In this document: piece after piece, positions 37,746 through 49,500 of the stretch
How positions within the stretch are numbered: the first letter of the stretch is position 1
Layout of the letters: each line of letters starts with the position of its first letter
The notes under the pieces: model-generated
What the model saw: only the letters and a program-made list of their open reading frames with translations
Told to the model about the DNA's origin: nothing
The model's database searches: none
Translations under genes and position numbers: made by a program
DNA from: Dirofilaria immitis
Taxonomy: Eukaryota; Nematoda; Chromadorea; Rhabditida; Onchocercidae
Direction: 5' to 3'
NCBI GenBank assembly: GCA_024305405.1
Contig: JAKNDB010000088.1
Coordinates: 1,134,001 to 1,198,000, forward strand
Length of the DNA: 64,000 bases

Positions 37746-40277
37746 GAATTAATTACCCATGTTTGAGTTTGAGATGCTGCATTGAAAGGCGAAAGAATCT
37801 TCAATTTTGTCACAGTTAAAAAATCGGCGACGTAAAGTACAAAATCTAATGAAAATTATACCATTGAGAAATGATATTTTAACAGGGACTTAAAAAATGA
37901 ATAAAAGAATTGATATCTAATATAATTAGAATTAAAATGGAAAATTGAAGCAAAAAAATTAACGAGAAATACTTTTGTAAAGATTGTAATGAAGGATTGT
38001 ACAAAGCTAAAATTTAAGCTATTTGTGTTTTTATTTGTATAATTAATTTTATTGGTAGCATTATTGTAATTAAGCAAGGTAATTTCAAAAGTACTACAAC
38101 AAATATTTATCATTTCAATTTGAATAGTATTGCTGGTAGTTCAATGTTATTATTTATTTTACTATTCTCGTTCAAATAATTCTTTCTCAATTTTTTTTTT
38201 TTTCAAGTAAGAAAGAAAGAATCAATAAACTGTTAAAAAACGGAAAAAAATGAAACAAAACATTGAAGAGTCAATAAAAATAATTGTACTTGTGTTGTGT
38301 TTGGAATAATAATAAGTATAAACACCTGATAAAAATTTAAAAATTAAATCCATAAAGGCACAAAAAAATATAAATAAGCAGTATAGAATTTCTTTTTCCT
38401 TTTTTAAATATCAGTATACAATCTTACATTGCAATAAATTCTTATAAAATTTGGCACTAAAGTTATAAACTGGAATGATGATAAGTGAATTTAAATAATG
38501 CAATAAATTTCAAGATGAATTATTCTAATATTCGATAATGCAGTGAGTTCTAAAAATTAAAAATAAAATAGCCTAACTAAAAGTATTTATTGTAAACACT
38601 CATTAAAACGATAAATTTTAAAGAATATAATCTAAAATAAATTATAATAATTTTAATAATATGATTAATTCCTGAATAAATTACTATAATATGCGATTTT
38701 TGCAATTTTTCTTTCCCGAAAAAAACTTCAATACTTTGAGTTGATGATTGATAATAATCAGTTGATGATACATTATGGTATGGTTACAGCACACATCATT
38801 TATCAATATATTCATTAATCGATTTAAAGTATTTTTAACATAAAATTTAATTAATATGGTATATCAGATAAAGTTTAAAATTTAATTAATATGGTAAATT
38901 TGATAAAATTTCGCTGCAATTTTTCCATAATTTCGCCTTCTCATATATCAGAAAAAATAAACAAATAAAAATTTTCAAAAATTTATTTCTATTAAATTTC
39001 TCTTAATTAATTAATTTGTTTTATCTATCTACAGTATTACAATTTATATTTTGTACATATATATATATTAATATACTCAATTCGAAGTATATTTTTGAAC
39101 ATATATGTAGATGTAAATATAAATATGAATGTATTTGTGTATGTACATTTGTCATATGTATCATCGGTTTAAGTTGTTTATTTAGTAGTGGACAGCAGTG
39201 TACATATACTTCAACTTTTCTGGACCAATCATATAGTTCGAATTTTTCGAATTCGATTAAGCAATCTAGACAGGTTTTCTGATTAATGCTATCTTAGAGT
39301 AAAATTTTTCATCATCAATGACCAGTTTCTTTCGGTGATATTGGCAACTTTACCGAAATATATACATATCGCATTTATTCATTGTATCATATTTTAACAT
39401 AGGCATTTGTTTGGTAATTCATTTTCAAAATTTTTGAATCATTCATTCATTTATTTATTTTATTTGTTATCAAAAATTTTTTTGAAATTTAAAAATTTCG
39501 TTCTATCATATACTTATCTGAAATATCATTTCATTCATTTTATTTTCCATAATTTAAAAAAAGAGTTCAAATTTTTTATGATTCAAGTAATTTGATTAGC
39601 TGAAAATTTAAATCTTAAAAATCTCTCTCTGATTTGCATTATTAAACAGTAAAAAAATAAATTAATTCTGTTTAAAATGATTGTTATTTAAAAAGAATTG
39701 ACAAATTCAAATAATTTAAATCATAAAGACATTTAATAGAAATATTTCCATTTTCCTTAAATTCCTTTCCATTTCGTAAAATAAGCTTGAAAATGTTTAA
39801 AATTGTGCTTAAATCTTCTATAACATATTCGGATTTTTATCTCAAATTATTTTAAATTTACAATTTTTGGTTTAAAATATTTTTAATACCCGGCACTGTT
39901 TATTAATATTTCTTATGCATATTTCATGTGAATAAATATTTATAATTTATTAAAAATGCCTTAAATAAATCAAAGAATTTTAAATTTAAAATTATTAAAA
40001 ATCAAGAAAATTGGAATTACATGTAATTGACAGTTTGAATGAAATTTCTTTGAAATTATCATCAAATAATTTTAATTTTCCTGTTTTTATATGATAATGT
40101 TCATATCATTTATCATCATGTATCTCTTTCTTATCAAAATTTCATTACAATGTATTTCAATTTTGTTTTGTCATATTCTCTATTTGATAATTTGCGCTAA
40201 AATTATTTAACTGTTAATGTTTTTTTTTCATGCCAAAACATATTTATTTCAATTTAGCCAATTTGTGCTTGCTAATG
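37746..40277. other. Intergenic, one possible exon
   Basis: AT-rich, with no gene recognised apart from a weak candidate exon at 39187-39277. Open frames at 37856-38113 and 39407-39595 are short, lack splice context and have the Phe/Ile/Asn bias of random AT-rich DNA. Confidence 0.55.
39187..39277 (+). other. Possible coding exon
   Basis: After a GTTTATTTAG acceptor the frame reads SGQQCTYTSTFLDQSYSSNF, then SNSIKQSRQ, ending at CAG|GTTTTC. A following intron of about 50 bases could end at ATGACCAG (near 39326). The amino-acid mix is more protein-like than the surroundings, but no partner exon or family is recognised. Confidence 0.25.
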
Positions 40278-40456
40278 TTAAAAACTTTTATTGAAAATAT
40301 AAAAATTATCAGTTCCATCATTGAAATCTCTAACTGTTGCGTTATATTTTCTATTCTCATGTACTTGAATAATTTTTTCGTTTTTATCAAATTATAGTTA
40401 GCTGTTTTATCGCTAGCTAAAATTAAAAACAAATGATACAGAAATAATATCATCAT
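40278..40456 (-). CDS. Possible small secreted protein, frameshifted
   Basis: Starts MMILFLYHLFLILAS, a compact signal-peptide-like leader with an Ala-x-Ser end, then DKTANYNLIKTKK. At the A6 run (plus-strand T-run 40373-40378) the best continuation is one base off and reads IIQVHENRKYNATVRDFNDG, TDNFYIFNKSF, stop at 40278-40280. Read without a shift it gives a less convincing Ile/Met-rich tail ending at 40244. A single missing A explains the difference. About 60 residues; no family recognised. It lies downstream of the pentapeptide-repeat fragment on the same strand and may or may not share its origin. Confidence 0.35.
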
Positions 40457-40732
40457 AAATTGAACAAATTTTCTGGATTTATCTCATGCTAGATCTAATA
40501 TTTAGCAAATAAAAATAATGAAAGTAAATAAAAATATTCATATCGTATTAATTCTTTCACTGATTTTTATATTCAATTATTTTTCGTTTGTTATTTATTT
40601 TTACTTAAATTTAATTTTTATTTTACCTTTGCTTTTTAATTTTATCATTAATTCTAATTTAATTTTACCCTATTTTCATTTATTTTATTATTCAAACATA
40701 TTTTTTTTTGAACGATACGGTTATATTTTTAT

Positions 40733-41013
40733 TTATTTTAATTTCATTCCTTTGTCTTTTATATTGAATTTCTCGTAAATAGTATCCTTCAAATCAGATT
40801 TTATAAAGCTAGAATGATCTAAACTAGAATTCAATAAATTAATACCAATAAGAGAGGAATTATGAAACGTAGCATAGAGTAAATCAATTTTTCATAGCTT
40901 GCCTTATCCAAATTAACATTTATAAACTTTCTTCTTCTCAATATCGAACCAGAAAAATCAGCATTTTTTAGATTCATCTCTTTAAACGCAAATTCCAAAT
41001 TGATCAATTTTAA
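40733..41013 (-). pseudogene. Pentapeptide-repeat protein fragment
   Basis: Open from 41013, the minus strand reads INLEFAFKEMNLKNADFSGS, then RRRKFINVNLDKASYE. After the A5 run (plus-strand T-run 40888-40892) the neighbouring frame continues KIDLLYATFHNSSLIGINLL, NSSLDHSSFIKSDLKDT, ending KGMKLK with a TAA at 40733-40735. Every fifth residue is Leu or Phe, with small residues two positions before (NLKNADFSGS; SSLIGINLLNSSLDHSSF), the signature of a pentapeptide-repeat right-handed beta-helix. No start codon, leader or introns are visible, so only part of a gene is present. Such intron-free A(D/N)LXX proteins are common in bacteria, including Wolbachia, and rare in nematodes, where KCTD9 is the main case. 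I infer an inserted bacterial fragment, but this is less secure than for murF and rho. Confidence 0.7.
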
Positions 41014-42480
41014 TTAAATAAATTTGATTTAAATGAGGTAAAAAAATAATTAATCAAATTGATTGATGTGATATACTTAGATAAACCATTATTGATTGGA
41101 TGGAAATTTTATGCCAATATTTTTTAATTATTATAATAATTGATAATATAAAAGATGAATATGTATGCATATGTATGATGATGTTGATGCATGATGTATG
41201 ATCAATCTGTAATAGTTGATGACGATACAGTAGGTGAAGGTGAAATTTTTATTAGCTTTAAATGATTAAGATTACAATACGTCACGTCCTTCGTCTTATG
41301 TCCTCAATAAACAAGTTTATCGAATTGTCCAGTTTTAAAGTTAAATGAGAGATAGTGTAGATGTGAAGTATGCTAATAATAAGATAGACAAGGCAGAGTA
41401 AAATATTTAGTTTGAGTTTGGGATAAGTACCATTTTTATCGTTGTTGACATTGATGATCAAAATTTTATTATTGAATACAACAATCGCACGAACCTATTC
41501 ATTCTTTTAGTGGTAACTTATTAAGATTTTGATAAATAGCATTTAATTATGATGTCAAATCTTATCACTAATTATTTCTATCATTTATCATTTCAAGCAT
41601 TTAATTGAGCTGATAAAATAATAACACTTTAATGTATTTTAATTTTTAATTATTTCAATTATTGTATATCGTTATTATGAGACGAGTATTTCGTTTATTT
41701 AATGTATACGTTGAAATTAAGAACAAAATTTGCGATTGAAATAAAAATTATCAATATGGAAAGTAAAAATTGTTATTATTAATATTAATAATAAAATATT
41801 TTATTTACTAGAAATATAAATATATATATATATTTATATTTCTTGTAGATATATATATGCATATGCAAAAAGCGAGTGAGAGAAACAAAAACGATAATGA
41901 GGAATATTTGAATATTTCATGATACGGTAATTTAACCGTATCCAATTTAAGAATTTTACCAATAAGCACATTACAGTAACAAGGAATAATACTTAACGCT
42001 ACTATAGTAATCGAAAAGAAAAAAATTTTTATTTTTCAAATATCTTAAAGCAAAGACAAAATTCTTAAAATGTATATATTAACAATTTATATTGTGTATT
42101 ATGAAACGGTGTGATCGAATCTTGTTACAATATAATCATCTAAATACAGTACATATGTCCCACTACAGTAAATTTATCCTTTTATATTATAGTACATTTT
42201 TGCGGCTTGGTAGAAAAAATTGGTTGTATATTAATCTTTCATAAAGCAAAAATAACTATAGAAATTATTTAAAATTGATGATGTGATAGTTTAGTTTAAA
42301 AATATTGATTAGAGCATTTTAAGGATTCTTCGATAGCTATTGTAAATTCTCAATCTTGCTGGATCAAAATTTGATTGATTTTTTTCTCTACATTTGTAAT
42401 TTATTTATAATCTAATTTTTAATTAAAACGCATTAATTTTTCTCTTTTAAAATTAATTTTTAAGTTCAACAGGAACAGAA
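41014..42480. other. Intergenic upstream of CC-domain gene
   Basis: AT-rich, with no convincing exon. Contains a perfect 34-base palindrome at 41810-41843 and ACAGTA-type motifs around 41968 and 42167. AAGTTCAACAG at 42462-42472, just before the CC-domain start codon, is a possible trans-splice acceptor. Confidence 0.55.
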
Positions 42481-44847
42481 ATGTATCAAATTGAAGCAAA
42501 TTTGGCAATCACATCCCATATTACGATACTTCTTTTGGTTATAATAAATATTTCAATTGAAATTGACGCTGTTACACATGAAGTAATAGTCAACGATCAG
42601 AATGACAATACAAATGCAAATATTTCATGTAAATTCAAATTTTTCTAATTTCTTCAAAGCATAATATTTCAGTTATTATTTTTCTCTAAATATCGTAATT
42701 AGGTTTTTGCTACAGTATGATTTTATCAAGCACTTACAGTATCTAGAGACTGAAATTATATTACTAAAATTGGGAGATGATTTTGCTTGTAAAATTTCAT
42801 TGTAATGTAATAATTCAAATTTAATTTTTAGTTTTAAGCCGATTTAAACGACAATATCAGCTAAACTGTCCAGCGGGATGCTTCCCAAGTTGCTATTCAA
42901 GTTCTCAATGTCAACAAATTTCACCTCGAATGTTATGCATTCAATCATGTTGTTGTTCAGCTACACAACCAAATAATGTTCATCCAATTTTCAATCCTGG
43001 CAGCATCAATATTATCCCAATTCCAGTACCAATTAGACCTGGTGGTCAACCAAACATTTTCAGTCTTTTAAGTAAATTGCTTTCAAATTAATTTTCAATT
43101 CGATTCCTTTATCGTTGATCAAATTAGACAAATAAAAGATTTTCGAGCAAAATTTCTATTCGTTGTTTACTTATTATTTTTGCTTTTTTTTCCTTTTATT
43201 TGACTAGTAATTTGTGTATTTTTTAGACTTATTCAATCAAATAAAATGTTTTCTATTAATTTGAGAATATCAAAATTTTCAATAGCAAACATAATGGCTA
43301 TCATTATTGATAGCAAAAATGATTATTTTATAATTTTCAACAATTTAATTTATTTCTTCTTCATTTGTTTATTCATTTGTTTATCTATTTGACAATAATT
43401 TAATTTATTATTTACTTATTAGTTAACTTTATTTATTTAATTTGTAATATTTTATAACAATTATGAAAAAATTTTATCTATTAGTATTTCATTCATTAAA
43501 TTGATTCATTCGATGTATAATTGATTTGCAATAATCTAATCGATTAATTGATTAATTATTTAATTAATTCATTTGCTAATTTCATGAAAAACTGTTATAT
43601 ACTTTAATTTTAATTATTCATAAACTAATGAGTTGAATTATTGGGGTAAGAGCAGAGGGAAAAAAATAATTAATATACGGTATTTTTAGCGGTATGTGAT
43701 GGTGGACCAGCGGTAGCTGCTTGTATCAATGGTCTTTGTGGACAAGGCTTCTTCTGTAACAGTCGAGGTTTTTGTTGCCGATGTGCTACCGGAAATTCTA
43801 CTGGTAATAAAATAAATCATATAATGATAATATTTTTTGAAGCAATAATTTCTATTTTGAATTTAATTATTTCATAAAATTAATGAAAGAAAAAAAAATA
43901 GGAGTAAGAGAAAAATAACAGAAAAAGAATGAAAGTAAGTGATATTAATTGATTTAATTGATTATGCAAAAATTTTGAACTATTAATTTCAAATGATATA
44001 TTATTTAGTTAGCATAATGAAACAAATAAGCAATAAACCTAAATTTAATTTAATAAATTTGTTACAATAGATTAAGGAATAATTCTCATTAATTATCATG
44101 ATAAAATAAATCTCATTAATAATTCTCATTCAATTATCATGATAAAAATAAATCTCATTAATAATTCTCATTCATTTATCATGATAAAATTAGATGATAC
44201 TAGTTGAAATTGTTGAAATTTGTTAGATAGGCAAAAATATTTAGAATTGAGAAAAATTTTTTTCAAAACGAATAATTTTAGAAATTAAAAATGAGATAAA
44301 AATGAAGGTGGCATCAATTGTAAATAAAAATTGAAAAAAAAATTGCTAATTAGAAAAATAGAAAGCAAATTTGCTTAATTAAATTAATTTTAAAAATTTT
44401 TACTATCAAATTTTGTGTACTTATTGCAGAAATGAGAAAATATGAAATTTTAAAATTAAAGAAAAAAATTGACTTATTTTCAGGCCCATGCATTAATAAT
44501 GTTTGTCCAACTGGTTACTCATGCAATACCAATAATTACTGTTGTCCACTTGGTTCCGGTTCAGTCCTTGGTACTAATTATAGTCTATTAAAATATTATC
44601 CTTACCTTCATTTAACTTAATTATCATTTAATACTAAAGAAGTTTCGCTCGTATTTCGTATAACTTCTAAAAATTATCACTAAACTTGTTGACATAATAG
44701 TAATATTGAAATAAATTTTGGTATAATTTATCAAAATATTTTTTATCACAATTATATCATTTGTATTTTTAGGTCCTTGCATCAATGGACAATGTCCACT
44801 AGGTTATGCATGTGGTGCCGGTAACTTATGCTATTCGGTTCTAGCAA
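42481..44847 (+). CDS. Secreted cysteine-rich CC-domain protein
   Basis: Five exons with phase-1 introns throughout: 42481-42628, 42832-43071, 43690-43803, 44484-44570 and 44773-44847. Exon 1 has MYQIEANLAITSHITILLLV, a signal peptide. Exon 2 has NCPAGCFPSCYSSSQC and LCIQSCCCSA, then a Pro/Ile-rich spacer. Exons 3, 4 and 5 each carry one short module: ACINGLCGQGFFCNSRGFCC, GPCINNVCPTGYSCNTNNYC and GPCINGQCPLGYACGAGNLC. The C-x-N-x-x-C-P-x-G-Y-x-C pattern is the nematode CC domain, seen in secreted or matrix-associated proteins whose role is mostly unknown. Exons 2-5 are all multiples of three between identical phases, so modules can be added or skipped without breaking the frame. The 3' end is unclear: after GCA A|GTAGCT the frame can read through 44848 onward, or splice to a later exon such as one near 45111. 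Confidence 0.82.
44088..44190. repeat. ~35-bp tandem repeat, three copies
   Basis: Unit AATTCTCATT(C/A)AATTATCATG followed by ATAAAAATAAATCTCATTAAT. It lies in the intron between the first two CC-module exons. Confidence 0.85.
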
Positions 44848-46351
44848 GTAGCTTTAAAAACGAAAATAAAGTGATAATTTTTTCGGTTAAAATATTTTTT
44901 TTGAAAATAATTTATATGTCAAATTCTTCAGATAGTTACCTTATACACAAATTTTCCTATTTGTTTAATGTAATTTTTGAAATTTATAATTCCCGAAAAA
45001 AACTATAGCATTTTTTTGGAAAAAAACTTTTTATAATAATTTAAAATTTTAATTAAATACAATTTAAGCATAAAAATTAATAAATTTGTTAGTAATTTCT
45101 TCTCTCAGAATTTTTCGAAAAGCGCATAAAATTCTTTTATACAGTATCAATTTTTCGTTTTTTTTTTCGTTCTGTCTCATAAGAACAGTAACGTTCTATA
45201 ACCTTCGGTTATACATTTTTCTAATCTACCTCTTGATAAGCTCAGTTTTTTTGGTAGATTTAACTGTTAAGGCTTAATTATTTATGCCTTATATACGAGA
45301 CTAGAATCATCTGATTATTTTATTGTAGAAAATGCTTGAAATAATCGCATACTGTAACTTACAGTATCACTTCAAGCTCTACTATGATTGTTCACTTATA
45401 TTCGCTATTGAGCTTTTTTACTATTATCATCTGATTTATACGCTAAATGTGTTATTTTGTAATGCAATGATTATAATAATTTATTGTTATCAATATCAAT
45501 AACAATTACCACATTTATTACTACTCTGTTTATTTCATGCTGTATTTAAATATTATCGATGTTAAAAAATGTTTCCCAATAAAAATAAAATTCGTTCTGC
45601 TTTTTCTCCCAATAAAATCATACAATCTATAACAAATTTTTCAAAAATTTAAAAAAAATTTTTATCCTTAATTAATCAAAATTAAAATCATCACGGAAAT
45701 TTCCATCAAAATAATGCTTCATCAATAAATTTAACCGAAAGATAAATTAAACTTGTTAAGTTTGAATACGAAAATTAATTTGCATAGAAATTACACATTC
45801 CAATCATGCAATATAAATAACTTAAAATTATTTATGATATCATTAACATTTTACTGACTGGTGAAGTACAGGTGTGCTTCAAATCCTATTGTTGCTAACA
45901 TATTCTCATTGATTATGATTGGTCTAATTCCTTCTAATTTAAGCTTCGAAATATCAAACCCTTTTTAAAATAAAATATTAATTTGAAATTAATTTACTTT
46001 TCTAACTAATCCCCGTATTTTTAACGACTAGAAATGAAAGAATATCTAGAAATTTATAGAAATTTAGAATTTTTTAAAATTTTTAAAATATTTTAGAAAT
46101 TATTATAATTGTAAAATTTTGCTCCAAATCCTTAATGATTTTTAGATTATATTCAATTTTGAATTAAAAACGAAATCTCACTTATATGAACATATAATTT
46201 TTTTGCAAAATTTAATAATACTATAATTATGATAATGATTTTTGATTGTGATTATGAAAGTTATTCGATTAATAATTCATTGCGATATAATCTAGTTCAT
46301 ATTTGAAATATTGATCTCGTTTTTTTCATACCTCCAGATCATCATATCTCG
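44848..46351. other. Intergenic between CC-domain and Yop1/REEP5 genes
   Basis: No recognised exon beyond a possible last exon of the CC-domain gene. Includes the near-perfect palindrome ATACTGTAACTTACAGTAT at 45349-45367. CCTCCAG at 46331-46337, just before the next start codon, is a likely trans-splice or exon acceptor. Confidence 0.55.
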
Positions 46352-48399
46352 ATGAGTTCAACAGGACCAGCAAGTGTATCATTAGCAGGTGCCGCGAAAG
46401 GTGGTGGTGGTGGTGGTGGTGGAAGTAGTAGGGTAAAAGGTACAGAAAAAGCTGCGGTACATTCATTTAGTGATTTGATACCGGCGCTTAAAACTATTCT
46501 CTATGATAAAAGTAATACACAGTTGGATAAAGTGATGTCACTATTGGAGGCAAAAACTCAATTGCCACGTGAGCAAGTAAATAAATTTGATAATTTTTAT
46601 AATTATATAATGGAATCAAATAAAATCCAGTGGGGCCAATTTTTAGCAGCGGAAAAGACAAAGCGGAACGGAACGGAACGGAATTAAATTTTAACAGTGT
46701 GAAAGAGTAATGTAGGAATTTATGAATAGCGGAAATAAGACACAACGAAAATATTATTGTATGAAATAAAATAGAATGATACAGAATAAATTTGAAATAT
46801 CGGGAAAAAAGTTAAGCAGAAACGGAACAAGCGGATTAATTTGTAATAACGAAAGCAGTGAGATAAAATAGAACGGAACGGAACGGAACGGAACGGAATT
46901 AATTTTACAATAATTAATAATAGAAATGGAATAGAAATGGTTATTGATGTTTTAAGCAAATAAAATGATAGCAAAACAAATTGATAAAAATTTATAATTT
47001 TCGCTATAAATATATGCTTTTATTTTCTTTTTTTTTTAATTATTTGATTAAAATTAAAAAAACTTTTTTTTTTAAATAATAAAATAAATTATATAGTTGA
47101 CATATGGTATAATGGGACTTATTGCTATTTATCTAATTTTTGGATCATTAGCACAACTTTTATGTAATTTAATCGGTTTCGGTTATCCAGCATATGCATC
47201 AGTAAAGGTAATAAAATATTTTAATCAACGATTTTCAATTATATTTGAATAGAATACAATAACGATATTGCAATCATATTTGTTTATTTGCTACTATTTA
47301 GGTCAACATGATAAAGTTAATTTAAGCTTAAGTGATAAATAAATTTTGATGATATATTAACAAATAGAAAAGGTAAAATAATATCGCAAATTATTTATTA
47401 TTAATTCATATCATCAAATTTCGAAATATTTTTGATATTTTTTAAATTTTAGAATTATTCAACTATTTGATCATCATTCTTTTTTTTTTGATTCAATCTT
47501 TTAAAATTCCTAGGCTATAGGCTAATTTAGGCTATACGAACTGAGCGAAAAGATGATGATACGCATTGGCTTATTTATTGGACCGTATTTGCATTTTATT
47601 CGTTGATCGATTTTTTTGCTGATTCAATTATGCATGTTGTACCGTTGTACTGGATAACTAAGGTAGTAATTGATTTTTCAAATTTTACTATCAAAAATTT
47701 TGCTCATTAAAATTTAATTAAAAATTAAATTCATATTTTATTTCATTGAAAATATTCAATGCAAAATTTGATAGGTATATATTTATGTTTGATAACCTGA
47801 TAATTGTATTTGATATTTATACTTGATGACTTGATAATTATATTTGACAAGTACATACTAATATTTGATAAGCTGCTAATTATATCTGATAAGATGTATA
47901 TATTTATATTTGATAATTTCATAATTATATTTGATAAGTATACATTTATATTTGATGAGTTGATAATTGTGTTTGATGAGTATGTATTTATATTTGATAG
48001 CTTGATAATTATATGTGATAAGCATATATTTATATCTGATAATTTGATTATATTTGATAAGTTTTTTTTCAGTTTATTACATTTTCTTTCTCTTTCATTA
48101 ATAAGATTTAATTTTAATATTTTTTAATACTAATATTTCTTATCGGTGAATTACAGTAATTTTAATATATTTTCATTCAATTCGTTTTATACCTAAATCG
48201 ATATTTGTTGAATTTTAATTCTAAGCTTTTTTTCGAAGAGAAAATATTAGAAATTAATTTAAATTTGAAATTTATCAATTTTCAGGTAATATTCTTACTC
48301 TATTTATATTTACCACAAACTTATGGCGCACAAATTATTTATGAAAAATATCTTGATCCATTAATAGCAGGAATTGAAAGAACTCTTCGTAAGAAATGA
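46352..48399 (+). CDS. yop-1: Yop1/REEP5-type ER tubule-shaping protein
   Basis: Four exons, all phase 0: 46352-46576, 47097-47207, 47531-47662 and 48286-48399. The product begins with a glycine/serine-rich tail including a run of eight glycines, then [20 protein letters not shown] and [15 protein letters not shown]. It continues with [68 protein letters not shown] and a C-terminal [14 protein letters not shown]. The [11 protein letters not shown] and KDDDTxWLxYW motifs define the TB2/DP1/HVA22 (REEP5-6, Yop1) family, membrane-hairpin proteins that curve and stabilise ER tubules with reticulons. Length, about 194 residues, is normal. The N-terminal polyglycine stretch is not typical of family members I know and could vary by slippage. 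The start Met follows a CCTCCAG acceptor and is the only in-frame choice. Confidence 0.92.
46660..46900. repeat. Two (GGAAC)n blocks in Yop1 intron 1
   Basis: GGAACGGAACGGAACGGAATT appears at about 46665-46685, and a longer run of AACGG units at about 46872-46899. Both end GGAATTAA(A/T)TTT. They lie 200 bases apart within the first intron, with related AGCGGAA/AAACGGAAC sequence between them. Confidence 0.85.
47770..48066. repeat. TTTGATAA-type tandem minisatellite in Yop1 intron 3
   Basis: Imperfect units built from TATATTTGATAAGT(A/T)TATAT and TTATATTTGATAA(T/C)TTGATAA, recurring every 20-50 bases. One plus-strand frame stays open across the array for 108 codons with an IIFDKYIFIFD-like period, a consequence of the repeat rather than a gene. 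Confidence 0.85.
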
Positions 48400-49500
48400 T
48401 TCATATTGATTAATGTATTCTTAATGATACTGTAAATAATTGATATGAATATTTTAACTGAAATAATAAGTGTTAACATATGCATGCATTTTGCGTGTCA
48501 TGCATGCAAATTATTCCTTTACACATGCATAACTTATAGCGTATATTCTCGACATAACATACAACATTAATGTTGATTATTTATTAATCACAAACATTTT
48601 ATATGATTATAAAATATTATTCGCATATATGCATGCTATGTTTGGCCGTAATTTCAAAAAAAAAAGCCACAAATTCATTAATATAGAAGTACATACGCCA
48701 TTGACGTAAATGTAACGAACGTAACGAAAAGCAAGTAGCAACATTGTTTATGTACCGCTCATTTTTAACAATAACCTTACGTGAAATACGTAAATTACAT
48801 ATGCTAAATAAATGTTCAAAATAATACCTTTTTTTTAACTTTTTATTTGTTAAACAAATAATTCTCCTCGTTTTTTGTGCTTTTACTAAGCAAATAAGAA
48901 TTTAATTGTATGGGCAAAATTACTAAGCAAATAAGAATTTAATTGTAGGAGCAAAATTTGAAAAATTATATTTCATTTGTTATCATTTATGCTGATAATT
49001 TTTATCCAGTATTGTTCAAATTAGTATTTTTATTTGAAATTGTTCGAAATTTTATTTCAAAAAATTTTTTTACGATACTAATATAATTTGTTAAGTAAAA
49101 AAAAAAAGAAAAATATAAACTTTTGATTTCATTCTATTTTTATTTCCTTTCTTTTCTTTCCATTTTTTTTTTTTGTCAATTTGATTTTATCAATTTTGTT
49201 CCTTTCGAAGATATTATGCAAAATGAAAAAAAAAATTTCAATTCGAAGATTTTTGTATTTTTTTCAAATAATTTTTAAATTATTAAAATTTATTTTAATT
49301 TTAATAATTAATTTTGCATAATTATTCAATATATCAAATAGCTATAAATAATTTAAAATACTATTATTCCAATTATTTTCATTATATTCTTTCCACGTAT
49401 ATATATATACTATCGTTGCTCTTTTCATTATAAATTTTGGAGTAAAAAAGCGAAAATAAAACAAAAACAACGAAAAAAACGAATTGAAAAGAATTGATAA
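48400..49500. other. Intergenic downstream of Yop1
   Basis: No exon recognised. The first part carries several ATGCATGC/GCATGCAT-like alternations (48480-48640) and a less AT-rich patch at about 48690-48790. The remainder is poly-T and AT-rich. Confidence 0.55.

Noticed and set aside
46494..46974. Overlapping minus-strand frames opposite Yop1 exon 1 and intron 1
   Set aside because: They lie antisense to a well-supported exon and the GGAAC repeats (giving [11 protein letters not shown]), with no independent gene evidence.
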